A DNA stretch of 64,000 nt from Roseitalea sp. (GCA_017642895.1 JAEPON010000001.1:1-64000); one strand, 5' to 3'; numbered from the stretch's first letter, positions 1-9,191 are shown. Made by a program: numbers and translations. The notes: generated by a model not told the origin, from the sequence alone.

Positions 1-109
1 CTTGGGAGAGCCTGGCGGTGGCCTCTAACCCACACTCTGGACATTTGAGCGGAACGGAGAAACGGTCACGTGCAGTCATACAGCAAATATGGCATTCAAA
101 GTCGGGCAT
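1..109 (-). CDS. Partial small zinc-ribbon-like protein (left edge)
   Basis: An open frame starts at an ATG at 109 on the minus strand and runs off the left edge without a stop (36 codons). It begins MPDFECHICC and continues to a CPECG motif at about residues 23-27. The C-x2-C ... C-x2-C spacing suggests a zinc ribbon. No strong ribosome binding site is visible. The frame has no interruption, but it is short and only the N-terminus is seen, so this is a tentative gene. The function is unknown. The 80 bases between it and the next gene hold nothing else I recognise. Confidence 0.4.
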   Translation of the reverse strand, partial: MPDFECHICCMTARDRFSVPLKCPECGLEATARLSQ

Positions 110-189
110 TTGAAGGCAGATTTTCAAACTGACCCACTACCCATCGTTCTGTCCGTTGGCAATTGCCTCTGGACGCTAGCGCGTGGGGC

Positions 190-1389
190 TTAAGAAACGC
201 TTGATGCGCCGTTGGCTCGGGTGTCCCGCGAAGGGTGAACGGGCGCGCCGGACCGGGCGCGGGTCAGCGCCTCGCGATAGGCGTTGGTGATGCTTTCGGC
301 CATGACCGCGGCGCTGAAGCGTGATTTGAGGGTCGTGGCCGGCACCATATGGCTCTCAAGCCACCCCGGCTGGTCAAGCGATCGACGCATCACCCCGGTC
401 AGCGCTTCAAGCGTCGGTTCGACAAGGGCGGGATTGTCGGAGCCCACAATCTCCGGAATGCCGCCGACATGTGTGGCGATCAGCGGCTTTCCGGCCGCAA
501 GTGCTTCAAGCACGATGTAAGGCATGGCCTCGGCCCGTGACGGCATGACGACGGTCTGCGCAAGGGCAAATGCGTCTCGCGCAGGCATCGGATCGTGCAT
601 CGTGACGGCGCTTGCAAGGCCGTGCGCGCCGATGCGCTCGGCGATCGCCGTGCGATCAGGCCCAGCGCCGACCATGACGGCATTTGTGTCCGCATGCCCG
701 CTCGCTCGCAGTGCTGCAATGGCATCGACAAACAGGTCCGGTCCCTTCAGCATCCGGATTTCGCCGATGAACAGGAAGGCGGCAGCGCCCGCAACCGGCT
801 TGACCGGCTCGAACTCCGGCGGGGTCAGCCCGTTATGGACCACGTGCGTTGCGCAGCGCGGCACGCCGATCTTGGTCTCATAGACCGACCGCTCATAGTC
901 GGCGACGAACAGGATGGTCTCGCAGGCCCGTTCCAGCATCCGTTCGACGGCGAAGTAGAGCTTGCCGGTGCGGCTTTGCGGGTCAAAATGCAGGCTCCCG
1001 CCATGCGGCGAATAGAGCCGGGCAGGGCGCGCCTGACGATTGGCAAGCGCGCCGATGGCACGGGCATGAACGCCGCCCTTGGCGCCGTGGCCGTGCACAA
1101 TGTCCGGTTTCAGCCGTTTGAGCACGGCAAGGATCGCGCGTGCGCTGGCAATGTCGCCAAAGCCGACGGCACGGGCCATGGCAACCCGGTGCAAGCCCAG
1201 CGGCAGCCCGTCGCCAAGCGCGCCCAGCATGGTCTCATTGTAGCCGTCGGGGCCGGGAACATCGCAGACCAGCCCGACCTGGTGGCCCGCATCGACCTGG
1301 GCGAGCGCGAGATCGCGCACATGGCGCAGAACCCCGCCCATCGGCGCGCGAAGCACGTGGACGATGCGCAGGCCGGACGTGTCGGACAT
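190..1389 (-). CDS. Glycosyltransferase family 4
   Basis: A 399-residue protein with the two-lobed GT-B layout. The N-terminal lobe starts with a beta strand and glycine-rich loop (RIVHVLRAPMGG, residues 8-19). The C-terminal lobe has a strand-loop FIGEIRMLKGPDL and, near residue 290, the E-x7-E signature EAMPYIVLE followed by AGKPLIATHVGGIPEIV. These are hallmarks of retaining GT4 enzymes that use nucleotide-sugar donors. It lies 15 bases downstream of the export lipoprotein gene on the same strand, so it probably helps build the same cell-surface polysaccharide at the cytoplasmic face of the membrane. The sugar specificity cannot be read from sequence. Confidence 0.88.
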   Translation of the reverse strand: MSDTSGLRIVHVLRAPMGGVLRHVRDLALAQVDAGHQVGLVCDVPGPDGYNETMLGALGDGLPLGLHRVAMARAVGFGDIASARAILAVLKRLKPDIVHGHGAKGGVHARAIGALANRQARPARLYSPHGGSLHFDPQSRTGKLYFAVERMLERACETILFVADYERSVYETKIGVPRCATHVVHNGLTPPEFEPVKPVAGAAAFLFIGEIRMLKGPDLFVDAIAALRASGHADTNAVMVGAGPDRTAIAERIGAHGLASAVTMHDPMPARDAFALAQTVVMPSRAEAMPYIVLEALAAGKPLIATHVGGIPEIVGSDNPALVEPTLEALTGVMRRSLDQPGWLESHMVPATTLKSRFSAAVMAESITNAYREALTRARSGAPVHPSRDTRANGASSVS

Positions 1390-1404
1390 CGCGGTCAGCT
1401 CCCG

Positions 1405-1986
1405 TCAGAACAGCCGCTCGCGGACATAGATGGTATCGCCGGGAAGGATCGGGTCGGAGATGAGCACGCGACCGGTCATCACGCGGCCATTGATGTGGCG
1501 GGTTATGTCCGCATTGGCCTGGTTGGCACGTGCCGAAAATCCGCCGGCCGAGGCGATGGCGGTCTGCACCGTCATGCCGGGCACATAGGCATATTGGCCG
1601 GCCGAGCCCACTTCACCCATGATGAAGACCGGCCTGTACTGGTCGACCTGGACCGAGACGTCCGGGCTGCGCAGAAAGCCCTGTCGCAGCTTGGCGGCGA
1701 TCGCGCTTTCCATCTGCTGTACGGTTCTGCCGCGTGCCGGCACCGCGCCGACGAGGGGAAACGAGATGTAGCCCGACTGGTCGACCGCGTAGGAATTGGT
1801 CAGGTCGGCCTGGTCGAACACCGTGACCCGCACGCTGTCGCCGGCGTCGAGTGTGTAAGGCTGGTTGATCGCTTCGTGAAACGCTGCCGGCGCGGGACGA
1901 TATCCCGAACAGGCCGCCAGCGAAATGAGGGCGAAGGCCGCAAGACCCGTCGTAAAAAAGGAGCGCAACTGAACACCCATTGGCAC
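1405..1986 (-). CDS. Polysaccharide export lipoprotein (short Wza/ExoF-like)
   Basis: A 193-residue protein with an N-terminal lipoprotein signal: a charged start, a hydrophobic stretch FFTTGLAAFALISLAAC and a lipobox LAAC placing the lipidated Cys near residue 26. The poly-export domain follows (YTLDAGDSVRVTVFDQADL ... YISFPLVGAV), then one soluble beta-grasp repeat (FIMGEVGSAGQYAYVPGMTV). It is about half the length of E. coli Wza, as in many rhizobial export proteins. It probably forms the periplasmic/outer-membrane part of an exopolysaccharide channel, working with the divergent Wzc-like protein. The shared 226-base intergenic region suggests joint control. Confidence 0.88.
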   Translation of the reverse strand: MPMGVQLRSFFTTGLAAFALISLAACSGYRPAPAAFHEAINQPYTLDAGDSVRVTVFDQADLTNSYAVDQSGYISFPLVGAVPARGRTVQQMESAIAAKLRQGFLRSPDVSVQVDQYRPVFIMGEVGSAGQYAYVPGMTVQTAIASAGGFSARANQANADITRHINGRVMTGRVLISDPILPGDTIYVRERLF

Positions 1987-2212
1987 ATCCCAACGTCGAA
2001 TAGCATAGGCGCGTGCGCGCGCCGGTCAGCAACCGTTATCGCCCTATTAGGGTTAATGGCCGGTAAAGCCGGTGTGTCGTCGGAGCCGTGCGGGGGGGCA
2101 GGGGTTTACGGATCGTCAACAGAGGTGAACGAAGCCTCAATGGCCGGTTTACGCTGTGGTTACCATAAACCTTTAAAAGCAAAGGCCAGTACCGCGTATC
2201 CGGAGTGATCAC
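1987..2212. promoter_or_regulatory. Divergent regulatory region of the polysaccharide genes
   Basis: This 226-base region separates the divergently read export and chain-length genes and should hold both promoters. The sequence GGTTTACG occurs twice, about 44 bases apart (near 2103 and 2146). The second copy leads into TTAC-N7-TTAC at 2149-2163, which resembles a weakened CtrA box (TTAA-N7-TTAA) or another direct-repeat operator. A GGAG lies 10 bases before the rightward ATG. No canonical -35/-10 pair stands out. Confidence 0.35.
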
Positions 2213-4354
2213 ATGGCCGTTTCGTCCTATCAGTCGCGCGACGCCGATATCGACATCGGACGGCTTTTTGCGGCCGTCTGGCGCGACAAATGGATCATCG
2301 GGATCGGCGCGCTTGTCATCACGGCTCTGGTTGCCGTCGCGCTCATGTGGACAACGCCGCAATACCGTTCCGATGCGCGCGTTCTGATCGACGCCGGCGA
2401 ATCGGTTTTCACCCGGCCCGAACGTGATCCGCTGGCCGATCAGACCCGTTTTGACCAGGAAGCGGTGGCAAGCCAGGTCGAAATCATCACATCAACCGAT
2501 CTTCTCATGCAGGTCGCCGATCAGCTCGATCTGGCCGCGCTGCCCGAGTTCAACGATGCCGCCTCCATGTCGGCGTTCGGGCGTGGGCTGGCGGCCCTGG
2601 GGCTTGCCGGGGATCCGTCCGCCGTCGCCCGGGAAAAGCGTGTTCTAGAAGCGGTGCGCGAGCGCCTGACGGTGTTTCCGGTCGAAAACTCGCGCGTGAT
2701 CGTCATCGGCTTCCGCTCCTCCGACGCCGAACTGGCCGCGCGCGTGCCCAACGCGCTCGCCGAGGCCTATGTGGCGCTGGAAAGCCGCGCCCAGTTGCAG
2801 AACACCGGCGCGGCTGCCGACTATCTTGAAAGCGAGATCGGCCCGCTCCAGGACGAGGTCCGCGTCGCCGAGGCGGCCGTTGCCGAATACCGCGCCGCAA
2901 ACGGGCTTTTCGTCGGGCAGAACAATTCGGTCCTTGCCACACAGCAGCTCGCCGAACTGTCGACTGAACTGTCGCGCGTGCGCGCCGAACGCTCGGCGCT
3001 GGAGGCGCGGGTCGCCAGCGTCGAGAGCGCGCTCGAAAGCGGCGCATCCGCCGATACGCTGCCGGACGTGATCGCATCCCCCGTGGTTGCCCGCCTGACC
3101 GAACAACAGGCCAATCTCAAGGCGCGCCAGGCCGACCTTTCGACCACGCTCCTGCCCGGTCATCCGCGCATGCAGGCCTTGCAGTCGCAGATCGGCGGCC
3201 TTGAAGCGCAGATCCGGGATCAGGCCCGCAATGTGCTGGCCGGCCTGCGCAACGAGGCGCGCATCGCGCGCGGCCGCGAGGAGGAACTCAACGGCGATCT
3301 GAACACGCTCAAGGCCGCTTCGGCCGATGCCAGTGGCAGCGAGGTGGAATTGCGTGCGCTCGAGCGCGAGGCCGCCTCCAAGCGGGCGCTGCTGGAGACC
3401 TATCTTCTGCGTTATCGCGAGGCGCAGTCGCGTGACCAGGGCGAATATGCGCCGGCCAAGGCGCGCGTGATTTCAAGCGCCACCGTGCCGCTTGAACCCT
3501 CGTTCCCGCGCATGGTGCCGATGGTCGGCGCCACCTTCTTCATCGCGGTCTTGCTGATGGTGATCGTCACGCTGATGCGTGAACTGTTCTCCGGACGCGC
3601 GCTGGTTCCGGCGGTTGCCGCGGCCGGCTCCGGCCCCGCAGTGTCAGCGCGACAGGACGACGCCGCGATGGCCGTCGCGCCTGCCGAGGCCGCGCCCGTT
3701 CGCGCAGCGCCGGCCGAAGCCCCGGCGCCGGAGACGGCCCTGCCGGCCAATGACAATTTCTCGGTGACGGCCGTCACGGCCAAGCTGGTGCGCCGTGGCG
3801 CGGGTCGCGCCCTGATCGTTGCCCCCGCCGGGGGATCGGGCGCCGAGAACACGGTGGCACTTGCAAGGGCACTCGATGGCAAGGGGCTGCGGGCGATCGT
3901 GCTTGACCTCAGCGGCACCGGGCTTGCGGGCGCCCTGATGGATGCCGATCCGTCCGATCCGGGCATCACCGATCTTCTGGCGGCCGATGCATCCTATTCC
4001 GATGTGATCTTCGGCGACAGCGCCTCGGCGGCGCACATCATTCCGGCCGGAAACGCTGACGCCGACCGGGCTCTGTCCGGCATCGAGCGGCTGCCGATCA
4101 TTCTCGATGGCCTGTCGTCGGCCTATGATATCGTGCTCGTCGATTGTGGTGTAACCGATGCCGCCGGCCTGGGTCGCCTGGTAGGGCCGGACAGCGAAAT
4201 CGTATTGTCGGTCGATGCGCATAGCGGCGACAACGCGGTGGATGCGGCCCAAGATCTCGCCGATGGCGGTTACGACGACGTGCTGATCGTCCTCGACGAC
4301 ACTGGCGAAACGCCCGATCCGGTGCAGCCGGCGCCGTTGCGCAAGGCCGGATGA
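2213..4354 (+). CDS. Wzc-like polysaccharide chain-length protein with degenerate BY-kinase domain
   Basis: A 713-residue inner-membrane protein. Residues about 27-46 form the first membrane helix. A long periplasmic region with coiled-coil character (about 200-410) follows, containing the G-rich chain-length motif region, and a second helix sits at about 433-455. After an Ala/Pro-rich linker, the cytoplasmic C-terminal domain resembles a BY-kinase fold. Its Walker A position reads APAGGSGAENT (about residue 537) and lacks the lysine, while a Walker B-like strand YDIVLVDCG is kept. The C-terminus has no tyrosine cluster. So it should act in export and chain length of surface polysaccharide, but probably not as an active tyrosine kinase. 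It is divergent from the export lipoprotein gene. Confidence 0.85.
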   Translation: MAVSSYQSRDADIDIGRLFAAVWRDKWIIGIGALVITALVAVALMWTTPQYRSDARVLIDAGESVFTRPERDPLADQTRFDQEAVASQVEIITSTDLLMQVADQLDLAALPEFNDAASMSAFGRGLAALGLAGDPSAVAREKRVLEAVRERLTVFPVENSRVIVIGFRSSDAELAARVPNALAEAYVALESRAQLQNTGAAADYLESEIGPLQDEVRVAEAAVAEYRAANGLFVGQNNSVLATQQLAELSTELSRVRAERSALEARVASVESALESGASADTLPDVIASPVVARLTEQQANLKARQADLSTTLLPGHPRMQALQSQIGGLEAQIRDQARNVLAGLRNEARIARGREEELNGDLNTLKAASADASGSEVELRALEREAASKRALLETYLLRYREAQSRDQGEYAPAKARVISSATVPLEPSFPRMVPMVGATFFIAVLLMVIVTLMRELFSGRALVPAVAAAGSGPAVSARQDDAAMAVAPAEAAPVRAAPAEAPAPETALPANDNFSVTAVTAKLVRRGAGRALIVAPAGGSGAENTVALARALDGKGLRAIVLDLSGTGLAGALMDADPSDPGITDLLAADASYSDVIFGDSASAAHIIPAGNADADRALSGIERLPIILDGLSSAYDIVLVDCGVTDAAGLGRLVGPDSEIVLSVDAHSGDNAVDAAQDLADGGYDDVLIVLDDTGETPDPVQPAPLRKAG

Positions 4355-4399
4355 GGCGGCCCGTCCCGTCAATCCGCTTCCATAGAAAAATGAGCCGAT

Positions 4400-5557
4400 C
4401 TAGCGCCGGGCCATTGCCCTGCGCAACGACTTCACCGCCGACCAGACGCGATCATTGGACTTGATGGTCCGCACCGCGCGGCTCCGGTTGGTCTGTGCGA
4501 AGGCGCGCGCCTTGCCCGAAAGCGTCAGCCCGATCACCGTGTCCATATGCACCGTCTCAATGTCGCACCAGGAGCGCTTGTAGGGCTCGTCGCCGATCCC
4601 GAAATCGAAAACGCCGACACCGGTCTCGCAGGCATGCGCGACCGCGCTGAAGAAAAGCTGTTCGCCCGGCCGGGCCTGCGCATGTCTGGCGTCAAACGAT
4701 CCGAATTCGACGGTCAACCGACCGCCATGGTTGGTGCAGCCGATAACGGCAATGATCTCGCCATCCAATGTCAGGCCATGCAGCGTATGGTCCGGGGCGC
4801 CCTTGCTGAACAGGTCGAGCAGGAACGCCTTGGTCCGGTCGTCGCCGAAGACGTTGGCAATCCCGGCCTGGCGAAACCGCTCGGCCTTGAGCATGAAGAA
4901 CCGGTCGAGGAAACGCGGCACCTGGTCCGACGGCACCGGATGGAGAAACTCGACCGTTCCGTCGGCATCGAGCTTGCGGCGATAGCTGCGGATTTTCTTG
5001 CGCTTGCTCTTGCCGCCATGGGTTTTCAGGACCGTGTTGAAATCACCATTGATGGCAAAGGAAAGGGCGATGTTCGGGCTGGCGACGCTTGACCCGAAGA
5101 CGAACGGGTTGGCCGCGCCGTCCCATTGCACATGCTGTCGCTCCAGAAACAATGAATTGGCCGAAATGCCCGCCGCCTTGATCGCCGCCTTGATCACGGT
5201 CTCGCCGGCGCGCGACAGCGCGGCCATGTCGTCGCGCTGCCCGACCGGAAAGTTGCCGTTTGCATGCCGTCCGCCGCAATAGCCGGCGACGCCGTTTTCA
5301 CATCGTTCAAGCGGCAGCAGAACCGGGCCGTGACCGGCGGCGCTGATCGAAAGGAACATCGGGTCGCAGCCGGCCGTGCCCACCCATGCCGACAGGAACG
5401 CGGGATGCTGGTAGCCGGTAAACACCATGTCGGGCGTGATCGCGGCAACAGATGAGCGGGCGGCGGCGACGCCCGTGATCACGTCGACGGAAACGCCGAT
5501 CGGCTGTGCATCGGATGCGGGGCGCACGCTGCCCATGTACGACGTAGCGTCAACCAT
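4400..5557 (-). CDS. GNAT-fold protein of the CelD/BioF2 type
   Basis: A 385-residue protein with two tandem GNAT-like halves. The C-terminal half carries the conserved block from LHGLTLDGEIIAVIGC through FGSFDARHAQARPGEQLF and ends in FDFGIGDEPYKRSWCD, as in CelD/BcsL and FemAB-like acyltransferases. The K-rich stretch GGKSKRKKIRSYRRKL is also typical. Family members are found in exopolysaccharide and cellulose gene clusters and are thought to acylate sugars or lipids. Here it sits between a chain-length gene and a polysaccharide deacetylase, which supports a role in surface-polymer modification. It is read divergently from the deacetylase. The substrate is unknown. Confidence 0.75.
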   Translation of the reverse strand: MVDATSYMGSVRPASDAQPIGVSVDVITGVAAARSSVAAITPDMVFTGYQHPAFLSAWVGTAGCDPMFLSISAAGHGPVLLPLERCENGVAGYCGGRHANGNFPVGQRDDMAALSRAGETVIKAAIKAAGISANSLFLERQHVQWDGAANPFVFGSSVASPNIALSFAINGDFNTVLKTHGGKSKRKKIRSYRRKLDADGTVEFLHPVPSDQVPRFLDRFFMLKAERFRQAGIANVFGDDRTKAFLLDLFSKGAPDHTLHGLTLDGEIIAVIGCTNHGGRLTVEFGSFDARHAQARPGEQLFFSAVAHACETGVGVFDFGIGDEPYKRSWCDIETVHMDTVIGLTLSGKARAFAQTNRSRAVRTIKSNDRVWSAVKSLRRAMARR

Positions 5558-5654
5558 TCGTTCAACCCTTTCGCCCTACCTTAGGCACAAGTGGGTTTCT
5601 TTTCCGTTGAGACCCGGGGCCAGCGCGGCCGACGAACCAGGTTCGGTGAAAGGC

Positions 5655-6710
5655 ATGCCCGGCAACAAGACATTTCTGCGGAAGTCCGCGATGATCGGCG
5701 CCCGGGCAACCGGCCTTTCGGCGCTGTCTTCGCGGCTGTTCGGCGGTGTCGGCGCGGTCTTCATGTTGCATCGGATCGGCGCGCCGCAAAACCGGTCGGG
5801 CCTGAACGGCTTCCTCAGTTGCGAGCCCGGTTTTCTCGACGATTTGTTTTCAAAGCTGAAAGGTGAGGGCTGGCGGTTCGTCTCGCTGGACGAGGTGGCG
5901 GACCGGTTGCGGGCCGGCCATGTCGATGAGCGGTTCGCGGCCGTCACACTGGATGACGGTTATCGCGACAATGCCGAACAGGGCGCGCCGGTGTTCCGCG
6001 CTCACTCTGTTCCCTACACGGTCTTCGTCTGCCCGGGCTTCATCGATGGCGATGCCTTTCTGTGGTGGGAGATTGCCGCGCGCATCATCGAGACCACCGA
6101 GACCGTCAATGTGGCGACCGGCGGCGGGACGATGACGCTCGATTGTGCCACGCCGGCCCGCAAGCAAGTCGCCTATGACCGGCTGATGGACTATCTCACA
6201 TCAGAAGTCGACGAGGACACGCAACGTCGCCTGATGTCCGCTTTGGCCCAGGCGCACGGCATCGATGCCCAGGCCCATTGCGCAGCGGAAATCATGGATT
6301 GGGACGCGCTGCGCACGCTCGATGCCGATCCGTTGTGCACGATCGGCGCCCACACGATTGGCCATTTCAGCCTCAAGCGGCTTGATCGCGATCGCGCACG
6401 TGCCGAGATCGAGGGATCGGCGCACCGCATCGCCGAGATGCTCGGCACGGTGCCGCGTCACTTCGCCTATCCCTATGGCAATGCATCGGCCGTCGGCGCG
6501 CGTGAAGTGGATCTGGCCCGCGAAGCTGGATTTGCCACGGCCGTCACCACGCGCCACGGACTTTTGCAGCCGGCCCATGCCGGTCATCTTCTGGCCCTGC
6601 CGCGGGTGTCGCTGAACGGCGAATATCAGCACCCCCACTATGTGGACACGATGCTCAGCGGTTTCACCATGGCCCTTGCCAATGGCGGCAAGCGGCTGGT
6701 CACGGTCTGA
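5655..6710 (+). CDS. Polysaccharide deacetylase family protein (NodB-like)
   Basis: From the ATG at 5655 this is a 351-residue protein. A longer frame from 5427 would overlap the opposite gene and has no typical N-terminus, so the internal start is preferred; ATG 5691 is an alternative. The NodB-type carbohydrate esterase motifs are visible: motif 1 VTLDDGYRDN near residue 98, the metal-binding GAHTIGH near residue 230, and RHFAYPYGN further on. These bind a divalent metal and remove acetyl (or similar) groups from N-acetylated sugars. The neighbouring genes point to editing of an exopolysaccharide. No clear signal peptide is seen, so it may act in the cytoplasm. Confidence 0.82.
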   Translation: MPGNKTFLRKSAMIGARATGLSALSSRLFGGVGAVFMLHRIGAPQNRSGLNGFLSCEPGFLDDLFSKLKGEGWRFVSLDEVADRLRAGHVDERFAAVTLDDGYRDNAEQGAPVFRAHSVPYTVFVCPGFIDGDAFLWWEIAARIIETTETVNVATGGGTMTLDCATPARKQVAYDRLMDYLTSEVDEDTQRRLMSALAQAHGIDAQAHCAAEIMDWDALRTLDADPLCTIGAHTIGHFSLKRLDRDRARAEIEGSAHRIAEMLGTVPRHFAYPYGNASAVGAREVDLAREAGFATAVTTRHGLLQPAHAGHLLALPRVSLNGEYQHPHYVDTMLSGFTMALANGGKRLVTV

Positions 6711-6740
6711 CATCATCGAAGCGCACTGGCCGCATCAGCT

Positions 6741-6962
6741 CTAGCCGGCGTCGGTTTCCTTGGGCCGCCGTTCCATCCAAGAGATGACGAACATCGCCGG
6801 CACCACCCAGAAGACGCCGGAAAAGGCGAAGAAGGCCAGATGGACGTACCAGGGGCTTTCGGCCAGCCGGTGCGACGCAATGGCCGTTGCGACCAGCGCA
6901 TAGATGATCACCAGCGCGACCAGGATCACCATGCCGATGAATTTCTTGAGACGGTAGGGCAT
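6741..6962 (-). CDS. DUF2842 small membrane protein
   Basis: A 73-residue protein beginning MPYRLKKFIGMVILVALVII, with a second hydrophobic segment (VHLAFFAFSGVFWVVPAMFVI) and a charged tail (ERRPKE). This two-helix pattern matches the DUF2842 family, often found beside the heme A synthase gene in alphaproteobacteria. The ATG at 6962 has a good binding site (GGGAGAGAAG directly upstream), so the longer open frame from 7187 is rejected. It is divergent from ctaA. The function is not known; proximity to ctaA suggests a link with cytochrome oxidase assembly, but that is only inference. Confidence 0.8.
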   Translation of the reverse strand: MPYRLKKFIGMVILVALVIIYALVATAIASHRLAESPWYVHLAFFAFSGVFWVVPAMFVISWMERRPKETDAG

Positions 6963-7110
6963 CTTCTCTCCCGCAATGCGCTGCCATGTAGCACGACAGA
7001 CGGCATTGCCAAGACCGGGGTGCGGCCCACATCTGCGGCAAAGCGGCCCTTGAAAGGCAAAGGCCGATTTGCAATCAGACGCCGGTGTTTCATGCCGAGA
7101 AAGGGCGCCG

Positions 7111-8229
7111 ATGACCGCCGCCACCGATCTTGCCGACAACCACTCCGCGCCGGCCATTGCAACCGGCCGTGACGCGGAATTGCGCAACCGCGCGCAGGTT
7201 CGCGGCTGGCTCTATTTCACCGCGCTGGTGCTTCTGGTGCTGGTCGTCGTCGGCGGCGCGACCCGGCTCACGGATTCAGGTCTTTCGATCACCGAATGGG
7301 CGCCGATCCATGGCGTGATCCCACCGCTGACCGAGGCGCAGTGGCAGGAGGAACTGGAGCGTTATCGGCAGATCCCCGAGTACCAACTGGTCAACAAGGG
7401 CATGTCGATGGCCGAGTTCCAGTTCATCTATTGGTGGGAATGGGGCCATCGCTTCCTCGCGCGCACCCTCGGCCTGGTCTTCGCCGTCCCGCTTGCCTTC
7501 TTCTGGCTGACCGGACGTCTCGACCGGCGCCTGAAGTGGCCGCTTGTCGGCCTTCTGGCGCTGGGCGGCCTTCAGGGCTTCATCGGTTGGTGGATGGTCT
7601 CGTCCGGCCTGACCGAGCGGGTTGATGTCAGCCATTATCGCCTGGCCGTGCATTTGTGCATGGCGGCGCTGATCCTGGGCGGCATCGTCTGGGTCGCGCG
7701 GGCCATCGCCCCGCATGCCGACGACCTCAAGCCGACGGCGACCTCCTCGCTCTGGGCCGGCGTCATCGCCGCCTTGGTCTTTGCCCAGATTTATCTCGGC
7801 GCGCTGGTTGCGGGGCTTGATGCCGGCTGGGTCTACAATGAATGGCCGATGATGGGAGAGGGGCTGTTCCCGTCCGTCATGTGGGAGCCGACGCTGGGCT
7901 GGCGCAACTGGGTCGAAAACCCCGCCATCGTTCAGTTCGCCCACCGCACCGGCGCCTATGCGCTGCTGTTCGTCGTGATCGTGCACGCCATCTCCTGCCG
8001 GCGCTGGGCGCCGGGCTCGACCCATGCGCGCCGTGCCGCGACCCTGCTCGCGCTGGTGCTCGGCCAGGCGCTGGTCGGCATCGTGACGCTGGTGATGGAA
8101 GTGCCGCTGTCATGGGCGCTGGTCCATCAGGGCGTGGCCTTCTTCGTGCTCGCCTTCGCTGTCGCCCACTGGCGCGCGATGGTCGGCCCCATGCCGCTTC
8201 TGGACGGCCGGCCGCACCGGCATGCCTGA
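7111..8229 (+). CDS. ctaA: Heme A synthase (COX15/CtaA)
   Basis: A 372-residue inner-membrane protein from ATG 7111 (GAGAAAGGG eight bases upstream; an in-frame start 42 bases earlier lacks support). It converts heme O to heme A for aa3-type cytochrome oxidase. About eight membrane helices are visible. Family motifs include GGATRLTDSGLSITEWAPIHG, YWWEWGHRFLAR, HYRLAVHL and QFAHRTGAY, which hold the conserved heme-binding histidines. Four further helices and a short basic tail follow. The stop codon directly abuts the stop of the convergent argC (TGATCA). Confidence 0.95.
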   Translation: MTAATDLADNHSAPAIATGRDAELRNRAQVRGWLYFTALVLLVLVVVGGATRLTDSGLSITEWAPIHGVIPPLTEAQWQEELERYRQIPEYQLVNKGMSMAEFQFIYWWEWGHRFLARTLGLVFAVPLAFFWLTGRLDRRLKWPLVGLLALGGLQGFIGWWMVSSGLTERVDVSHYRLAVHLCMAALILGGIVWVARAIAPHADDLKPTATSSLWAGVIAALVFAQIYLGALVAGLDAGWVYNEWPMMGEGLFPSVMWEPTLGWRNWVENPAIVQFAHRTGAYALLFVVIVHAISCRRWAPGSTHARRAATLLALVLGQALVGIVTLVMEVPLSWALVHQGVAFFVLAFAVAHWRAMVGPMPLLDGRPHRHA

Positions 8230-9159
8230 TCAGGCACCGATCATCAGATCGAGGTTCTGAACGGCCGCGCCCGAGGCGCCCTTGCCCAGATTGTCGAGCG
8301 AGGCGATGAGGTTCATATGCCCGTCGCCCGGCGTGCCGCAGACATAAAGCTTCATCTCATCGGTCCCGGCCATTTCCGTGGCATCGATACGCACGGTCGC
8401 CGCGCTCTCGTCGAGCGGAACGACCTGGACGATGCTCTGCCCCGCATAATGGGTTTCCAGCGCTTGATGCACGGCCTCCATCGACGCCTGGTCGTTCAGA
8501 TGCGCTGACAGGAGCGGCACATTGACCAGCATGCCTTGCGGGAACCTGCCGACCGATGGCGAAAAGATCGGGCGCACCGTCAGGCCCGAGCGTTCGGTGA
8601 TCTCCGGCACATGCTTGTGTCGCAGCGGCAGGGCATAGGCGAAGAAGGGCGCGGCGATCCGATCATCGGCGGCCTGGTCCTCCATCTGCCGGATCATTTG
8701 CTTGCCGCCGCCCGAATAGCCCGACACCGCATTGATCGTCACCGGATAACCGGTCGGAAGGATGCCGGCCAGAACAAGCGGTCGCAACAGGCCGATCGCG
8801 CCGGTCGAATAGCAGCCCGGATTGGAGACGAACTGCGCTTCGGCGATGCGGGTTGCCTGACCTGGTTCGGCCTCCGCAAAGCCGTAGACCCAACCGGGAT
8901 CCGTCCGGTGCGCGGTGGATGCATCGATGAAGCGCGTGCCGGCATCATCGGCCAGTTTGACGGCTTCGCGGGCCGCTTCGTCGGGCAGGCACAGGACCGC
9001 AATGTCCGCTTCGCGCAGAAGCACGGTGCGCTTGTCCGTGTCGCGCCGGTCGGCTTCGGCCAGCGACAAAAGTGCGATGTCGGAACGGGCCGCAAGCCGC
9101 TCGCGGATTTGCAGACCCGTTGTGCCATGTTCGCCGTCGATGAAGATCTTCGCTGCCAT
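8230..9159 (-). CDS. argC: N-acetyl-gamma-glutamyl-phosphate reductase (type 2)
   Basis: A 309-residue enzyme of arginine biosynthesis, reducing N-acetylglutamyl 5-phosphate to the semialdehyde with NADPH. It is the short type 2 form. The N-terminal motif [18 protein letters not shown] binds the nucleotide, and [11 protein letters not shown] near residue 115 carries the catalytic Cys. The block [14 protein letters not shown] follows. The ATG at 9159 matches the family N-terminus; the upstream 71 codons of the open frame do not. An exact 12-base palindrome (9192-9203) lies just upstream. It is separated from speB by about 100 bases on the same strand. Confidence 0.95.
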   Translation of the reverse strand: MAAKIFIDGEHGTTGLQIRERLAARSDIALLSLAEADRRDTDKRTVLLREADIAVLCLPDEAAREAVKLADDAGTRFIDASTAHRTDPGWVYGFAEAEPGQATRIAEAQFVSNPGCYSTGAIGLLRPLVLAGILPTGYPVTINAVSGYSGGGKQMIRQMEDQAADDRIAAPFFAYALPLRHKHVPEITERSGLTVRPIFSPSVGRFPQGMLVNVPLLSAHLNDQASMEAVHQALETHYAGQSIVQVVPLDESAATVRIDATEMAGTDEMKLYVCGTPGDGHMNLIASLDNLGKGASGAAVQNLDLMIGA

Positions 9160-9191
9160 GTCGGTCTCGAAAGCTCTTTGTTTTCCGTTCG

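Noticed and set aside
110..189. The motif GTGGGTCAGTTT (minus strand near 135-146) resembles sequences at the ends of IS21-family elements.
   Set aside because: No transposase frame, inverted repeat or target duplication is visible in the window, so a mobile element cannot be supported.
2149..2163. TTAC-N7-TTAC as a CtrA site.
   Set aside because: Both half-sites deviate from TTAA, so it is kept only as a note in the regulatory region.
595..2208. A 537-codon rightward open frame across the polysaccharide genes.
   Set aside because: It is antisense to two well-supported genes, has no domain and reflects the high GC content.
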